Part shown: positions 1-9,208 of the stretch, in pieces
Layout: each line of letters starts with the position of its first letter
Position numbering within the stretch: the first letter of the stretch is position 1
Assembly (NCBI RefSeq): GCF_900116805.1
Contig: NZ_FPBV01000004.1
Coordinates: 124,001 to 188,000 of the forward strand
DNA length: 64,000 nucleotides
Reading direction: 5' to 3'
From: Paenalicyclobacillus macrosporangiidus
GTDB lineage: Bacteria; Bacillota; Bacilli; Alicyclobacillales; Alicyclobacillaceae
Program-made: the position numbers and the translations under genes
Notes under the pieces: model-generated
Database searches by the model: none
Told to the model about the DNA's origin: nothing
What the model saw: the letters and a program-made list of their open reading frames with translations, nothing else

Positions 1-736
1 GTTCCCATGTGAACGCGGGGTTGACATACACAGCCAAGAAGTGCTGAATGGCTGCGGCCATGTCCTCCTCCGGAGGACGGGCCAGACGGCTGCGAAATAC
101 CGGGTCGGTGAGATAGTTGGCGAGTCCTTGGCCTTGCAAGAACGGCAGGTAGGCGTTGGCCAGGTCGTGCTCGCGCCAGCCGAGCATGGTGGTGTCCACG
201 GTCACCACCAACGCGCTGTACCCGGATTGTTCCGCGCGGGAGATCATGCTGGCGACGACCTCCGGATCGCGCCCCGGATACAGCTGGAACCACCGCGGAG
301 CATCCCCCATCGCTTCCGCCACCCGTTCCATGGGAACCGAGGAGACGGTGCTCAGGACGAATGGCACACCGTGTGCGGCTGCCGCCCGGCCAACGGCCAA
401 CTCCGCGTCCGGATGCACAATCGACTGCACCCCGACCGGTGCCAGCAGAAAGGGTGCAGGAAGCCTCCGCCCGAACAGCTCGATGGTGAGATCGCGGTCC
501 TCCACATTTCGCAGCATCCTCGACCGGATCCGCCACCGGTAAAACGCCTCCCGGTTGGCGCGCATGGTCGACTCCTGTCCCGCGCCGCCCTCCACGTACC
601 ACCACGGCCCGTCGGCCAGCCGTTCGCGCGCCCGCCTCGCCCACTCGTCCACGGAAATCGGCCAGTCGTATCGGCCGCCGGGCTCCAACGCCGTCGCATA
701 GATCTTCAGTTGCGCATCCAGTCCGTGAGTGGTCAA
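1..736 (-). CDS. FMN-dependent alpha-hydroxy-acid oxidase, lactate 2-monooxygenase-like (partial)
   Basis: The N-terminal 245 residues are present; the rest lies beyond the left edge. Members of this TIM-barrel family bind FMN and oxidise L-lactate or related 2-hydroxy acids. The sequence shows a YVEGGAGQESTMRAN stretch (about residues 47-61), the flavin-site strand PFLLAPVGVQ (about 97-106) and a VTVDTTMLGWREHDL segment that is typical of the lactate monooxygenase branch. The catalytic His/Arg region would be off-window, so activity cannot be judged. The TTG at 736 sits 8 nt after GGAGGAGG; a GTG at 742 is an alternative but crowds the ribosome site. Assignment to family is firm, substrate is inferred. 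Confidence 0.85.
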   Translation of the reverse strand, partial: MTTHGLDAQLKIYATALEPGGRYDWPISVDEWARRARERLADGPWWYVEGGAGQESTMRANREAFYRWRIRSRMLRNVEDRDLTIELFGRRLPAPFLLAPVGVQSIVHPDAELAVGRAAAAHGVPFVLSTVSSVPMERVAEAMGDAPRWFQLYPGRDPEVVASMISRAEQSGYSALVVTVDTTMLGWREHDLANAYLPFLQGQGLANYLTDPVFRSRLARPPEEDMAAAIQHFLAVYVNPAFTWE

Positions 737-914
737 TCCCACCGCCTCCTCCCGATTCAATCAATTCCAATCTATCACATTCCTCACGCAGACGATCCAA
801 AGCACATCTGGACCTCATCCACGCGGACCACCGCCATTGAGACGATTGGCGCATGTGCGTCCCACCGTCTCTCGGGTACAGTATGGGTGTGAAGCGATGG
901 AGGAGGGTTAGGTC

Positions 915-2411
915 GTGTGGGAGGAACGCATTCGCCATGCGAAGCTGCGGGAGCGGGTGGTGAGCGCCGACGAGGCAGCCGCCTGCATCCAGGACGGGAT
1001 GACCGTTGGCATCAGCGGTTTCACACGGGCTGGGGACGCCAAGGTGGTCCCCTCGGCACTGGCCGAGAGAGTCAAGAAGACGGGCGAGAAGCTGCGCATC
1101 AACCTGTGGACTGGCGCCTCGGTGGCGGAAGAGGTGGACCGCACCCTGGTGGAAGCGGGTCTGGTGGCGCGCCGAATGCCGTTTCAGTCAGATAAACGCA
1201 TGAGAGAGGCCATCAACCAGGGTGACGTGATGTATGTGGATCAACACCTGAGCCTGACGGTGGAGATGATCCGCGAGGGCCAATTGGGAAACCTGGACGT
1301 GGCCGTTCTCGAAGCCATCGCGATCACCGAGGACGGTTGGCTGATTCCCTCCACTTCCGTGGGCAACTCACCTACGTACGCCATGACGGCCGACCGGGTG
1401 ATCGTCGAGTTGAACACCCATCAACCCCTCGATCTCGAGGGCATGCACGACATCTACGTCCCCGGGCCGCGGCCGCACCGGGACCCCATCCCGTTGATTG
1501 AGGTGAGCGATCGCATCGGCACCCCGGCCATTCCGGTGGACCCCGACAAAATCGCGGGCATCGTCATCACCGATCGGGATGACCACTTCTCCGATCTCGC
1601 CCCGCCGGACGGAGACACGGAGCGGATCGCCGGCCACCTGATCGAATTTCTCGAGCACGAGGTCCGCTCCGGACGCCTGACGGAGACCCTGCGCCCGCTG
1701 CAGTCGGGCGTCGGCGCTGTCTCCAACGCCGTCCTGTACGGACTGCGCGAATCCCGCTTCCACGACCTGCAGATGTACTCGGAGGTCTTGCAGGACGCGG
1801 CGTTCGATCTCCTCGACACCGGGCGCCTGCGCTTCGCCTCCGGGTGCGCGATCACGCTCTCGCCCGGCCGCGCCCGGGACGTCTTGGCCCGCCTCGGCGA
1901 TTACCGGGCGCACGTCGTCCTGCGCCCACAGGAGATCTCCAACCACCCGGGCATCATCCGGCGGCTCGGCGTGATCGCCATGAACACAGCGCTGGAGGCC
2001 GACATCTACGGCAACGTCAACTCGACCCATGTGCTCGGCACGCACATGATGAACGGCATCGGCGGATCCGGCGACTTCGCCCGCAACGCCTACCTGTCCA
2101 TATTCGTCACCAAGTCGACCGCCAAAGGCGGCCGCATCTCGAGCATCGTGCCGATGGTCTCCCACGTGGACCACACCGAGCACGACGTGCAGATCATCGT
2201 CACAGAACAGGGGTTGGCCGACCTGCGCGGACTCGCCCCGCGCGAGCGGGCGCGCCTCATCATCGAGCGCTGCGCTCACCCGGACTACCGGGACGCCCTG
2301 CGCGAGTACTACGAAGCCGCACTCCGCCTGGGCGGCCACACCCCGCACGTGCTGGAACAGGCGTTGTCGTGGCATGTGCGATTGCGGGATACCGGGTCGA
2401 TGCACCCATAG
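915..2411 (+). CDS. Acetyl-CoA hydrolase/transferase family, succinate CoA-transferase type
   Basis: A 498-residue protein, full length for the Cat1/AarC branch of class I CoA-transferases, which move CoA between succinyl-CoA and acetate (or similar acids) through a glutamyl-CoA thioester. The likely catalytic glutamate is in QMYSEVLQD (about residues 285-293) and a glycine-rich GVGAVSNAVLYG loop precedes it (about 265-276). The GTG at 915 follows the ribosome site AGGAGGG (901-907) by 7 nt. It is divergent from the hydroxy-acid oxidase across about 170 bp, so the two may serve organic-acid use together, but that is inference. Exact acid specificity cannot be told from sequence alone. Confidence 0.88.
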   Translation: MWEERIRHAKLRERVVSADEAAACIQDGMTVGISGFTRAGDAKVVPSALAERVKKTGEKLRINLWTGASVAEEVDRTLVEAGLVARRMPFQSDKRMREAINQGDVMYVDQHLSLTVEMIREGQLGNLDVAVLEAIAITEDGWLIPSTSVGNSPTYAMTADRVIVELNTHQPLDLEGMHDIYVPGPRPHRDPIPLIEVSDRIGTPAIPVDPDKIAGIVITDRDDHFSDLAPPDGDTERIAGHLIEFLEHEVRSGRLTETLRPLQSGVGAVSNAVLYGLRESRFHDLQMYSEVLQDAAFDLLDTGRLRFASGCAITLSPGRARDVLARLGDYRAHVVLRPQEISNHPGIIRRLGVIAMNTALEADIYGNVNSTHVLGTHMMNGIGGSGDFARNAYLSIFVTKSTAKGGRISSIVPMVSHVDHTEHDVQIIVTEQGLADLRGLAPRERARLIIERCAHPDYRDALREYYEAALRLGGHTPHVLEQALSWHVRLRDTGSMHP

Positions 2412-2475
2412 GGCAAAGAGAGACGGAAAGAATGATGAGGGTACGTGAACCGGGCGCGAATGGTGGGGCGCACCT

Positions 2476-3957
2476 TCACCGCCCCACCGGTGCGACCGGC
2501 ACCTCCACGGCCAACCCCGCCACCGGCGGTTGCCACAACACGTCCAGCGAGATCGTCCGCTTCGGATCGGCCTTGGCGAACACCAGCTCCCAGCCCTGGC
2601 CCGCCGGATCGGCCTGTATGCTCTGGCGCGGGACCTCCCGGCCGCCCTCCCCTTGGGGAACAGGCACCGACTCCGAGAGCGAGAAATCGACCAGCCGCTG
2701 CCCGGCAGCCGACAGAGCGGAAGACGGTACGTTGGCCTTGACGTGCACCACCGTCTTGTCCGGCAAGAACTGCACCCGGTCGACGGACACCGGCAACGCG
2801 TCCGCGTCTCCCGCCACCGTGTGAGATCCGCCGGTCCCACCGCCTCCCCCCGCGGACGTGCCCGCCTGCCCTGCTATGGCCCCGGCCAACGTCCCTGAGT
2901 TCAAGCGGATGGATCCCTCGTTCCACCCGGTCGGTACCACGGTCAAGGTACGAACGCCCGCCGGAAGTTTGCCGACGGCCATGACGATCCGATACTTTGC
3001 CCGCCCCGCAGGGTCCTGGCCTGCGTCCATCCATCCGAGGATCTGGCGGCCAAGCAGATGGCCTTTGTCATCCACCACAAAAGCGCTGCGGATGCCGCCG
3101 ATGTCGAACGCCATGCCCGCGTCCTGACGCACGCCCGGCGGAGCCGTCACGGTGGCGAAGATCAACGTCTCGTCCGGCGCCGCATCCACCTCGTCGACGT
3201 CGAAGGTCACCCCGCTCGCCTCGCTGCGCACGTTCGGATGGAGGACGCGCGTGGCCGCCGCCATCTTGGCGCGCGACACCGGGATGGAAAAGTCCCACGT
3301 GCCCGCCACGTCTCCGATGTGCCGGACGTGCACGTGCAAAGTGAATTGTTCCGGCAGGGTCCAGAACGGCTGTTCGTTCTGCATCGGTTCGAACACCACC
3401 CCGGCGTAGCGTCCGTCATCCGTCGGCTGAAACTCTCCGCCCGAAAAGCCGCGGATGGGGCGGCCGTCGACGTCGATTTGGATGTCCTGATCTCGGATCA
3501 CCGGCTTGGCCGGAGCGTCGGGGCCGAAGGATTCCACGAGATCGAACTCGAACCGCACCGGATCGGCGTACACGTTGCCAATCGTCAGCGTGATCCCGTG
3601 GCTCGTTACGCTCTGGCCGACCTTCTGCCCGTAGCCCTGCAGCTCCGGCGTGCGCACATCCGGCGGACTGACGGAGGTCCCGAGCAGATTGAAATCCCGT
3701 CCCAAGTGCAGAAGCTGAGGCGCCGCAAAGCCGCACGCCAGGATGACGCCAGCGGCCGCCAGCCCCCCGACCGCCCAACGCCGGCGGCGGATGCCTCCCG
3801 GCGTTCGTGGCGCGCCTTCGCCTTTCTCGGCCTTTGAGATCACGCCGACACGCTCAACTGCCTGTGCCCGACGCATCACCGCCCGCTCGTCCAGGGCGAG
3901 CGTGTGCTGCCACACCCGCTCGCGGCTTCGCATCAACCGTTCCTCCAGCGCGTCCAT
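2476..3957 (-). CDS. DUF4179-type membrane anti-sigma factor partner of the ECF sigma upstream
   Basis: A 493-residue protein with a charged cytoplasmic N-terminus (about 1-58), one membrane helix (about 62-84, AVGGLAAAGVILACGFAA) and a long extracytoplasmic region. The segment right after the helix fits DUF4179, a domain commonly encoded beside ECF sigma factors in Firmicutes, followed by beta-rich DUF5643-like repeats and a Gly-rich linker (about residues 366-379). Its ATG follows the stop of the sigma gene by 3 nt and has GGGAGG in front, so the two are co-transcribed. Inferred role: sequester the sigma factor at the membrane and respond to an envelope signal. The signal is unknown. Confidence 0.8.
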   Translation of the reverse strand: MDALEERLMRSRERVWQHTLALDERAVMRRAQAVERVGVISKAEKGEGAPRTPGGIRRRRWAVGGLAAAGVILACGFAAPQLLHLGRDFNLLGTSVSPPDVRTPELQGYGQKVGQSVTSHGITLTIGNVYADPVRFEFDLVESFGPDAPAKPVIRDQDIQIDVDGRPIRGFSGGEFQPTDDGRYAGVVFEPMQNEQPFWTLPEQFTLHVHVRHIGDVAGTWDFSIPVSRAKMAAATRVLHPNVRSEASGVTFDVDEVDAAPDETLIFATVTAPPGVRQDAGMAFDIGGIRSAFVVDDKGHLLGRQILGWMDAGQDPAGRAKYRIVMAVGKLPAGVRTLTVVPTGWNEGSIRLNSGTLAGAIAGQAGTSAGGGGGTGGSHTVAGDADALPVSVDRVQFLPDKTVVHVKANVPSSALSAAGQRLVDFSLSESVPVPQGEGGREVPRQSIQADPAGQGWELVFAKADPKRTISLDVLWQPPVAGLAVEVPVAPVGR

Positions 3958-3960
3958 CCG

Positions 3961-4545
3961 TCATCCCTCCCTGTCCATCTGTTCCAACGCCTGTCGCAGC
4001 CGCTCCTTCGCCCGCCGGAGCCGCGTCTTGACCGTGTTGGACGAGACGCCGAGCACCGCCGCCGTCTCCTCCACGCTCATGTCGTGGTAGTACCGCATCA
4101 CCAACACCTCCCGGTACTTGACCGGAAGCTGCATCACCTGCGCCAGCACCCCCGATTCGTCGAGGGCCGCGTAGTGATCCGGGCGGCCCGGCGCGTGGCG
4201 GCTCAAGCCCTCGCCATCCATCAGCACCCAGCGCCGCACCCGCCGGGCCCGCAGCATGCTCCGGGCCCGGTTGACGGTGCAGGTCGTCAGCCACGTGCGC
4301 ACCGCCGCCGGAGGTTGCTGGGGATCCAATCGATGGAACGCCGTGATGAACACCTCCTGGACGCAGTCCTCCGCGCTCTGGATGCTCCCGAGGTACGACG
4401 CGGCCAGATGGATCAACCGGCTCTGGTGTTCCGCGATCAGCCGCTGCAGCCACGCCGTCTGGCCAGCGTCCACCTCTTCCCCGGTCACCGCTGGCGGCCA
4501 GCCGCAGGCTCGTTCGGGCCAATTCAGCGTATCCGTGGGGGTCAC
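3961..4545 (-). CDS. ECF-family RNA polymerase sigma factor
   Basis: Region 2 is visible as AEDCVQEVFITAFHRL and region 4 as LPVKYREVLVMRYYHDMSVEETAAVLG followed by the helix-turn-helix SSNTVKTRLRRAKERL. These promoter -10 and -35 readers are typical of ECF sigma factors. The start is hard to fix: a perfect AGGAGGTGA lies at 4550-4542 and the only in-frame start near it is the GTG at 4545, which overlaps that site. No better start is seen before the conserved domain, so the N-terminus may be wrong by a few residues. It heads an operon with the membrane anti-sigma gene 3 nt downstream. Confidence 0.85.
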   Translation of the reverse strand: MTPTDTLNWPERACGWPPAVTGEEVDAGQTAWLQRLIAEHQSRLIHLAASYLGSIQSAEDCVQEVFITAFHRLDPQQPPAAVRTWLTTCTVNRARSMLRARRVRRWVLMDGEGLSRHAPGRPDHYAALDESGVLAQVMQLPVKYREVLVMRYYHDMSVEETAAVLGVSSNTVKTRLRRAKERLRQALEQMDREG

Positions 4546-4733
4546 CTCCTGGTTTGAACATGGACACCCTACATACGCGCGGGAGGATGGCGAAGGGTTC
4601 AACGGGCGGGCGAATCGGAAGATATGAAGAGCAGAACCATGAGGGCCCGATGCCGGCATGGCAGGAGCATCGGACCCCTGGCTTCGAGTGGCAGAACAGC
4701 GGAGCCTGGGAAAGAGCGATGAAGTGCGGGTAG

Positions 4734-4771
4734 CCGGGTGGGGCACCCGATGCATCCGCGTCCCCACCCGG
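4734..4771. terminator. GC-rich inverted repeat, possible weak terminator
   Basis: CCGGGTGGGG (4734-4743) pairs with CCCCACCCGG (4762-4771) around an 18-nt loop. It lies just downstream of the alcohol dehydrogenase stop and upstream of the ECF sigma gene, both on the minus strand. There is no T run, so a role in intrinsic termination is uncertain. Confidence 0.35.
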
Positions 4772-4823
4772 AAGCGAAGGGGGGTTCCCTGCGGGCGGGC
4801 GGACTCATCCCACGGGCCGGCGG

Positions 4824-5951
4824 TTACGGCACGAGCACAAGACGGTTGACCTCGCCCCGATCCAGGCGATCGAACCCCTCGTTCACCTCGTCCAGCCGAA
4901 TGCGCCCGGAGAGCAGCTTGTTCACGGGCAGCCGCCCCCGCTTGTACAGTTCGATGAAGCGAGGGATGTCCCGCGCCGGTACACAACTGCCCACGTACGA
5001 ACCTTTGAGCGTCCTCTCCTCCGCCGTCAACACCACCGGCGGCAGGGACATCCGGTGATCCGGATGCGGCAGGCCGGTCGTCACCGTGGTCCCGCCGCGG
5101 CGCGTGATCCGGAAGGCGGTCTCCAGCGCCGGCACCGAGCCCGCCGTCTCGATGGCGAACTCCACGCCCCCGCCGGTCGCCGCGCGAATGTGATCCATCA
5201 CGTCCGGGTCCCGCGCATCAAACGTATCCGTCGCCCCCAACGCCTCCGCCTGCCGCAGTTTGGAAGGGTTGACGTCGATGGCGACGATCCGCCGGGCACC
5301 CGCCGCCAACGCCCCCAGGAGGGCGCTGAGCCCCACGCCGCCCAGCCCAACGATGGCGACGGAGCTGCCCGCGGACACGCGGGCAGTGTTGACGACCGCG
5401 CCGACACCGGTCATCACCGCGCATCCAAAGACCGCCAATTCGTCGAAGGGGACGTCCGGATCGACCCGGACGAGCGAGTGCTGGGATACGACGGCGTATT
5501 CGGCAAACGCGGAGACGCCCAGGTGATGGTGGATCTCCGCCCCGTCCTCGTGGTGCAGACGGCGGCCCCCGCCGAGCAGCGTTCCGGCCGTGTTCGCCGC
5601 GGCGCCCGTCTCGCACAGATTCGGCCGGCCCTCCTGGCACGGCACACAGTGGCCGCAACTGGGGACGAAGGAGCAGACCACGTGATCGCCGGGCCGGACC
5701 CCCACGACCCCCGGTCCCACCGCGACCACCTCGCCCGCCGCCTCGTGACCCAACACCATGGGTACGGGCCGCGGCCGGCTGCCGTTGATCACGGACAGGT
5801 CCGAATGGCACAGCCCGGCGGCGCGGATGCGGATCAACACTTCACCGAATTGCGGGTCGTCCAGGTGAACGGTGCAGATCTCCAACGGCCGGCTCTCCAC
5901 ATAAGGGGCCGGCTTGCCCATGGCGGTCAACACGGCAGCGCGCGTTTGCAC
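4824..5951 (-). CDS. Zinc-dependent alcohol dehydrogenase (MDR superfamily)
   Basis: A 375-residue NAD(P)-dependent dehydrogenase of the class III/medium-chain type. The catalytic zinc ligands appear as AAGLCHSD and GHEAAGEVVAVG. The structural zinc site has all four cysteines in CGHCVPCQEGRPNLC, and the Rossmann loop is VGLGGVGLS. The C-terminus is complete (EGFDRLDRGEVNRLVLVP). Substrate is not evident; the closest general resemblance is to formaldehyde/aryl-alcohol type enzymes. The GTG at 5951 lies 8 nt after GGAGG; the TTG at 5957 is too close to the ribosome site. It is a single gene flanked by a RarD-type transporter upstream and an ECF module downstream. Confidence 0.88.
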   Translation of the reverse strand: MQTRAAVLTAMGKPAPYVESRPLEICTVHLDDPQFGEVLIRIRAAGLCHSDLSVINGSRPRPVPMVLGHEAAGEVVAVGPGVVGVRPGDHVVCSFVPSCGHCVPCQEGRPNLCETGAAANTAGTLLGGGRRLHHEDGAEIHHHLGVSAFAEYAVVSQHSLVRVDPDVPFDELAVFGCAVMTGVGAVVNTARVSAGSSVAIVGLGGVGLSALLGALAAGARRIVAIDVNPSKLRQAEALGATDTFDARDPDVMDHIRAATGGGVEFAIETAGSVPALETAFRITRRGGTTVTTGLPHPDHRMSLPPVVLTAEERTLKGSYVGSCVPARDIPRFIELYKRGRLPVNKLLSGRIRLDEVNEGFDRLDRGEVNRLVLVP

Positions 5952-6008
5952 ACACAACGCCTCCCTGTCTTCGATGCTGTGATTCTTATGATTCTACCAT
6001 GAATCTTT

Positions 6009-6917
6009 TCACTTCATCCCGACGGTTTGAGGCGCGGTCCCCATCTGCCGCCTGCGGACGTGGCGCAGCGACGAGACGCTGTACAGCACCAGGGCCGTCC
6101 AAATCAGCGCGAACGCCAACAGGTCCGTTTCCGTAAACGTCTCGTGATAGACGAACACCCCGAGCAGCAGCGTGATGGTGGGAGACAGATACTGGACGAA
6201 TCCCAGGGTGACCATGCTCAGCGCTTTGGCCGCCATGCCGAACCACAAGAGCGGCAACGCCGTGGCGAGCCCGGAGAACAGCAACAGGATCAGGTGCGCG
6301 GGCGGCAGGCTCCAGGCGCCGTCCGTGCCCTGCACGTGCGTCACGGCCAGGTACAGCAACGACAACGGAAGAACCAGGGTGGTCTCCCACGTCAGGCTCT
6401 CCATGGCCTCCATGGGCACCTTCTTCTTGACCAATCCGTACAGACCGAAGGAGATCGCGAGGGCGATGGCGATCCATGGGAACCGGCCGTACGCCCACAC
6501 CGACACGGCCACCCCGGCCGCCGCGACGGCGAGCGCCCCCCACTGCCATGCGTTCAGCCGCTCCCGCAAGAACACGATGCCGAGCAGGACGTTCACCAGC
6601 GGATTGATGTAATACCCGAGGCTCGCCTCCACCATGTGGTCCGAGTTGACCGCGTAGATGTAGGTCAACCAGTTGATGGTGATGAGCATCGCCCCGATGG
6701 TCGTCCAGGCCAAATACCGCGGGTTTTGCGCGATCCGCAGGCCATCCCGCAGGCGGCCCGTCACGTACAGGAGTCCCCACACGAACACGGCCGACCACAA
6801 CACCCGGTGGGCGAGCACTTCTATCGCCGACAGGTTCGCGAACAGCTTCCAGTAGACCGGAAGCAGCCCCCAGCCACCGTAAGCCAGCACCGCGTAGACG
6901 ATGCCCTTCTTGTTCAC
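6009..6917 (-). CDS. rarD: RarD-type EamA permease
   Basis: A 302-residue, ten-helix inner-membrane protein of the drug/metabolite transporter superfamily. The N-terminus (KKGIVYAVLAYGGWGLLPVYWK) and LAHRVLWSAVFVWGLL are RarD signatures, as are TINWLTYIYAVNSDHMVEASLGYYINPL and the C-terminal GFVQYLSPTITLLLGVFVYHE. RarD was named from chloramphenicol sensitivity; the transported substrate is not established. The GTG at 6917 lies about 10 nt after AAGGAGG, whereas the ATG at 6926 abuts the ribosome site, so the GTG is preferred. Confidence 0.9.
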   Translation of the reverse strand: MNKKGIVYAVLAYGGWGLLPVYWKLFANLSAIEVLAHRVLWSAVFVWGLLYVTGRLRDGLRIAQNPRYLAWTTIGAMLITINWLTYIYAVNSDHMVEASLGYYINPLVNVLLGIVFLRERLNAWQWGALAVAAAGVAVSVWAYGRFPWIAIALAISFGLYGLVKKKVPMEAMESLTWETTLVLPLSLLYLAVTHVQGTDGAWSLPPAHLILLLFSGLATALPLLWFGMAAKALSMVTLGFVQYLSPTITLLLGVFVYHETFTETDLLAFALIWTALVLYSVSSLRHVRRRQMGTAPQTVGMK

Positions 6918-7090
6918 CCTCAACATCCCTCCTTCTCACACATCGCGTGTACGCCCGTCGAGCGTGGTGACGTTCTCATCATACCCCCGCCCGTTTGAAT
7001 TGCAACAGCCTGGAAATCCGGCACGGGATTGAAAACCGGACGGGCAATCGGGGATGATGTCGTCAGGGAACCGAATGAGGAGGAGTACCG

Positions 7091-7657
7091 TTGTTTCGAC
7101 GCATCGGGAAGCTGTGGCGCCTCTGGGAGATTTACTCTTTCATCCAATCCTTCACCCCGGCCGGCTATGCCGCGGACAAGGCGTGGAACTATGTCCTGGA
7201 TCGCCTGCGCACGCGGGACTGGGTCTTCCTGATCCTCTCCGGGGTGCTCGCCGTCTTATGGGGATTGGAGGGCATCAATTGGGGGGTTCAACTGGTCCTG
7301 TCCATTCTGCGCGCCTTGGGGGTCTCCCGCACCGTGTGGCCCCAGGGCCCTGTGTCCGCCCTGGGGCACCCCACGGTGGATCGCTTGGTCTGGTGGCTCC
7401 TCGCGGGACTCCTGTGGGCGGTGTCCTTCCTGCGTTGGTTGCTTGCTCTCCTTCGCCACCTGTGTGTTTCCCGCACGGACGGGGGAGCCGGCGCATGGCG
7501 CAAGCACGCCACCGAAGGGCGCTTCTCCGGAGGCCGGGGCGGACGGGACCCCCTGAACACGGAACGAGGCGCGCGAAGCCTTCCGGTAGGTGAAATCCCT
7601 GCCGGATGGCTGTCGTTGTTCCTCGCTTGGGTCGCGGAGATCCTCATCTTCGCGTGA
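7091..7657 (+). CDS. Hypothetical membrane protein
   Basis: A 188-residue protein not recognised as any family. It has a basic amphipathic N-terminus (FRRIGKLWRLWEIY), a hydrophobic helix at about 44-66 (WVFLILSGVLAVLWGLEGINWG), another at about 98-120 (LVWWLLAGLLWAVSFLRWLLALL) and a short hydrophobic C-terminal end (AGWLSLFLAWVAEILIF). The region between about 125 and 165 is Arg/Gly-rich and poorly conserved in character. The TTG at 7091 is supported by GAGGAGGAG ending 5 nt upstream. It faces away from rarD and towards the GH130 gene. Confidence 0.6.
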   Translation: MFRRIGKLWRLWEIYSFIQSFTPAGYAADKAWNYVLDRLRTRDWVFLILSGVLAVLWGLEGINWGVQLVLSILRALGVSRTVWPQGPVSALGHPTVDRLVWWLLAGLLWAVSFLRWLLALLRHLCVSRTDGGAGAWRKHATEGRFSGGRGGRDPLNTERGARSLPVGEIPAGWLSLFLAWVAEILIFA

Positions 7658-7681
7658 TCCGGCACGGGTGCCGTGGCCGGC

Positions 7682-8758
7682 TTATACCCGCTCCACGGCG
7701 CCGGCCGGATCACCGAGGGAATCGAGGACGTCCGACAAGGAGAACTCCGCCGCCGCGATGGCCTCGTCGGCCACGCCATAATACATGCGGATGCGGTCAC
7801 CCTCGAGCAGGGCCCCGCAGGAGAACACCACGCCGCCGAAGAAGCCGTTCATCTCGTAGGCGGTCTCCGGTGCCAGGATGGGTTCACGGGAGCGGGCGAC
7901 CACGCGGCCGGGATCGTCCAGATCCAGCAGCGCCGCCCCCATGGCGTAGTGGTTGTCCGCATCCGCGCCGTGGTACAGCACCAACCATCCCTTGTCGGTC
8001 CGGATGGGCACCGCGCCGCCGCCGATGCGCTGCCCGTCCCACATCCCCGGCCGGCGCCCGAACAGATACCGGTGATTTCCCCAATGCTGCAAATCCGGAG
8101 AATCGGCGATCCAGATGTCAAGCGCGCCCATCCCCCGCGGCGCCGGCCGGTGCAGGGCGAAGTAACGGCCTCCGACGGCCTCCGGAAACAGCACCACATC
8201 CTTGTTCTCCGGGGGGAAGATCAATCCCAGGCGTTCAACCCTTTGAAAATCCCGGGTCACGGCCAGCCCCACGGCCACCCCGTAACCGGAGACCGCGGTG
8301 TACGTGATGTAATAGGCGTCGCCAATCCTCGCCACCCGCGGGTCTTCCACCCCGAAGGCCTCGTACGGGGTCTCCGGCTGCACCAACGGCTTTTCATCCA
8401 CGGTGAAGTGGCGGCCGTCGCGGCTTCGCGCCACGCGCAGGTGGGACATGGACGTCAACCACACCGTCTCCAGCGTGTCCGCACGCCGGACCGCGCGTGG
8501 ATCGCTAAAATCATACGCCGTGTCCGACCGGTCCAGCTTCCGCACGGTCGTCTGTCCAGAGTCGGGATCGTACACGGGCACGCCCACGGTTTCCGACGTG
8601 GCCGCTGCCTGCTCTGCGACCCGGAGCAGGAGGATCACCTCGTCCCCGTAGCGCGCCACACCGGCGTTGAAGGCCCCGATGACCTTCAGATCCGGCCGTG
8701 ATGGCGGTACGTCCTTCGGCGTGAGCAGAGGATTCTCCGGAAAGCGAATGGCCTGCAA
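7682..8758 (-). CDS. GH130 beta-mannoside phosphorylase/hydrolase family protein
   Basis: A 358-residue five-bladed beta-propeller enzyme. GH130 members phosphorolyse beta-1,4- or beta-1,2-linked mannosides to mannose 1-phosphate. Family hallmarks include NPLLTPKDV at the N-terminus, GAFNAGVAR, GVEDPRVARIGDAYYITYTA (with the E-D-P motif and catalytic Asp), FPEAVGGRYFALHRP, and GGGAVPIRTDKGWLVLYHGAD. The C-terminal blade (YEMNGFFGGVVFSCGALLEGDRIRMYYGVAD) is complete. The TTG at 8758 lies 7-8 nt after GGAGGG; the frame stays open far upstream without other support. No sugar transporter or mannose-metabolism gene is adjacent, so the natural glycan is unknown. Confidence 0.88.
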   Translation of the reverse strand: MQAIRFPENPLLTPKDVPPSRPDLKVIGAFNAGVARYGDEVILLLRVAEQAAATSETVGVPVYDPDSGQTTVRKLDRSDTAYDFSDPRAVRRADTLETVWLTSMSHLRVARSRDGRHFTVDEKPLVQPETPYEAFGVEDPRVARIGDAYYITYTAVSGYGVAVGLAVTRDFQRVERLGLIFPPENKDVVLFPEAVGGRYFALHRPAPRGMGALDIWIADSPDLQHWGNHRYLFGRRPGMWDGQRIGGGAVPIRTDKGWLVLYHGADADNHYAMGAALLDLDDPGRVVARSREPILAPETAYEMNGFFGGVVFSCGALLEGDRIRMYYGVADEAIAAAEFSLSDVLDSLGDPAGAVERV

Positions 8759-8866
8759 CTGTATCCCTCCGTGCCAACCGTCTGAGACGGTGCATTTGGA
8801 TCCTGATCCTAATGTGTCCCATCCGGTTTGGCAATCCTCGGGTTCGTCCAGGTTTGTCCCTTCATC

Positions 8867-8895
8867 TTGACAAGGGGACGCCAAAGGTCTATGTT
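8867..8895 (+). promoter_or_regulatory. Sigma-A promoter of the terC leader
   Basis: TTGACA (8867-8872), a 17-nt spacer and TATGTT (8890-8895). It drives a leader of about 300 nt that contains the Mn-riboswitch-like element before the TerC gene. Confidence 0.75.
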
Positions 8896-8904
8896 TCATT
8901 CCGG

Positions 8905-9138
8905 ACAAACCGAAAGGGTTGCGAGACCTCTCGGTGCCACAAACGTCATCCTGTGAGGGAGTAGCTGCCGCGGCCCGGCCGCGGGTGAAGCGCGCCGTCA
9001 ATACGGTGAAAGCAGGTCTGGCACCCGCTTTGCCCGGCGCCTTCCATGGCACCCATTCGACATCAGGGACCATGAGCGAGACTTGCAGTCCATACGGGGG
9101 AATGGGAGAGAATGGACCCCCGCCGCGGACTGGGTCTC
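8905..9138 (+). promoter_or_regulatory. yybP-ykoY manganese riboswitch and downstream hairpin
   Basis: The 5' loop GAGGGAGTAGC (8955-8965) matches the conserved GGGGAGUAG-type loop of the yybP-ykoY motif. It is followed by a GC stem, then GTCAATA (8997-9003) and CTGGCACCCGCTTTGCC (9019-9034), which match the 3' loop and closing strand in order and spacing. Downstream, GAGCGAG (from 9075) pairs with CTCGCTC (near 9135), with a nested CAGTCC/GGACTG stem, forming a long hairpin that probably acts as expression platform. In Bacillus this RNA senses Mn2+ and turns on ykoY/TerC-type exporters, and a TerC gene follows here. Confidence 0.8.
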
Positions 9139-9208
9139 GCTCATTGCGTTTATGACGCGTACGACGCGCCTGCCGGCTGTCCTCGTTCACATTCTGGAGG
9201 TGTCCTGA

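Noticed and set aside
4546-4986. Longer N-terminus for the first ECF sigma factor
   Set aside because: The extra 147 codons have no sigma features and read through intergenic DNA.
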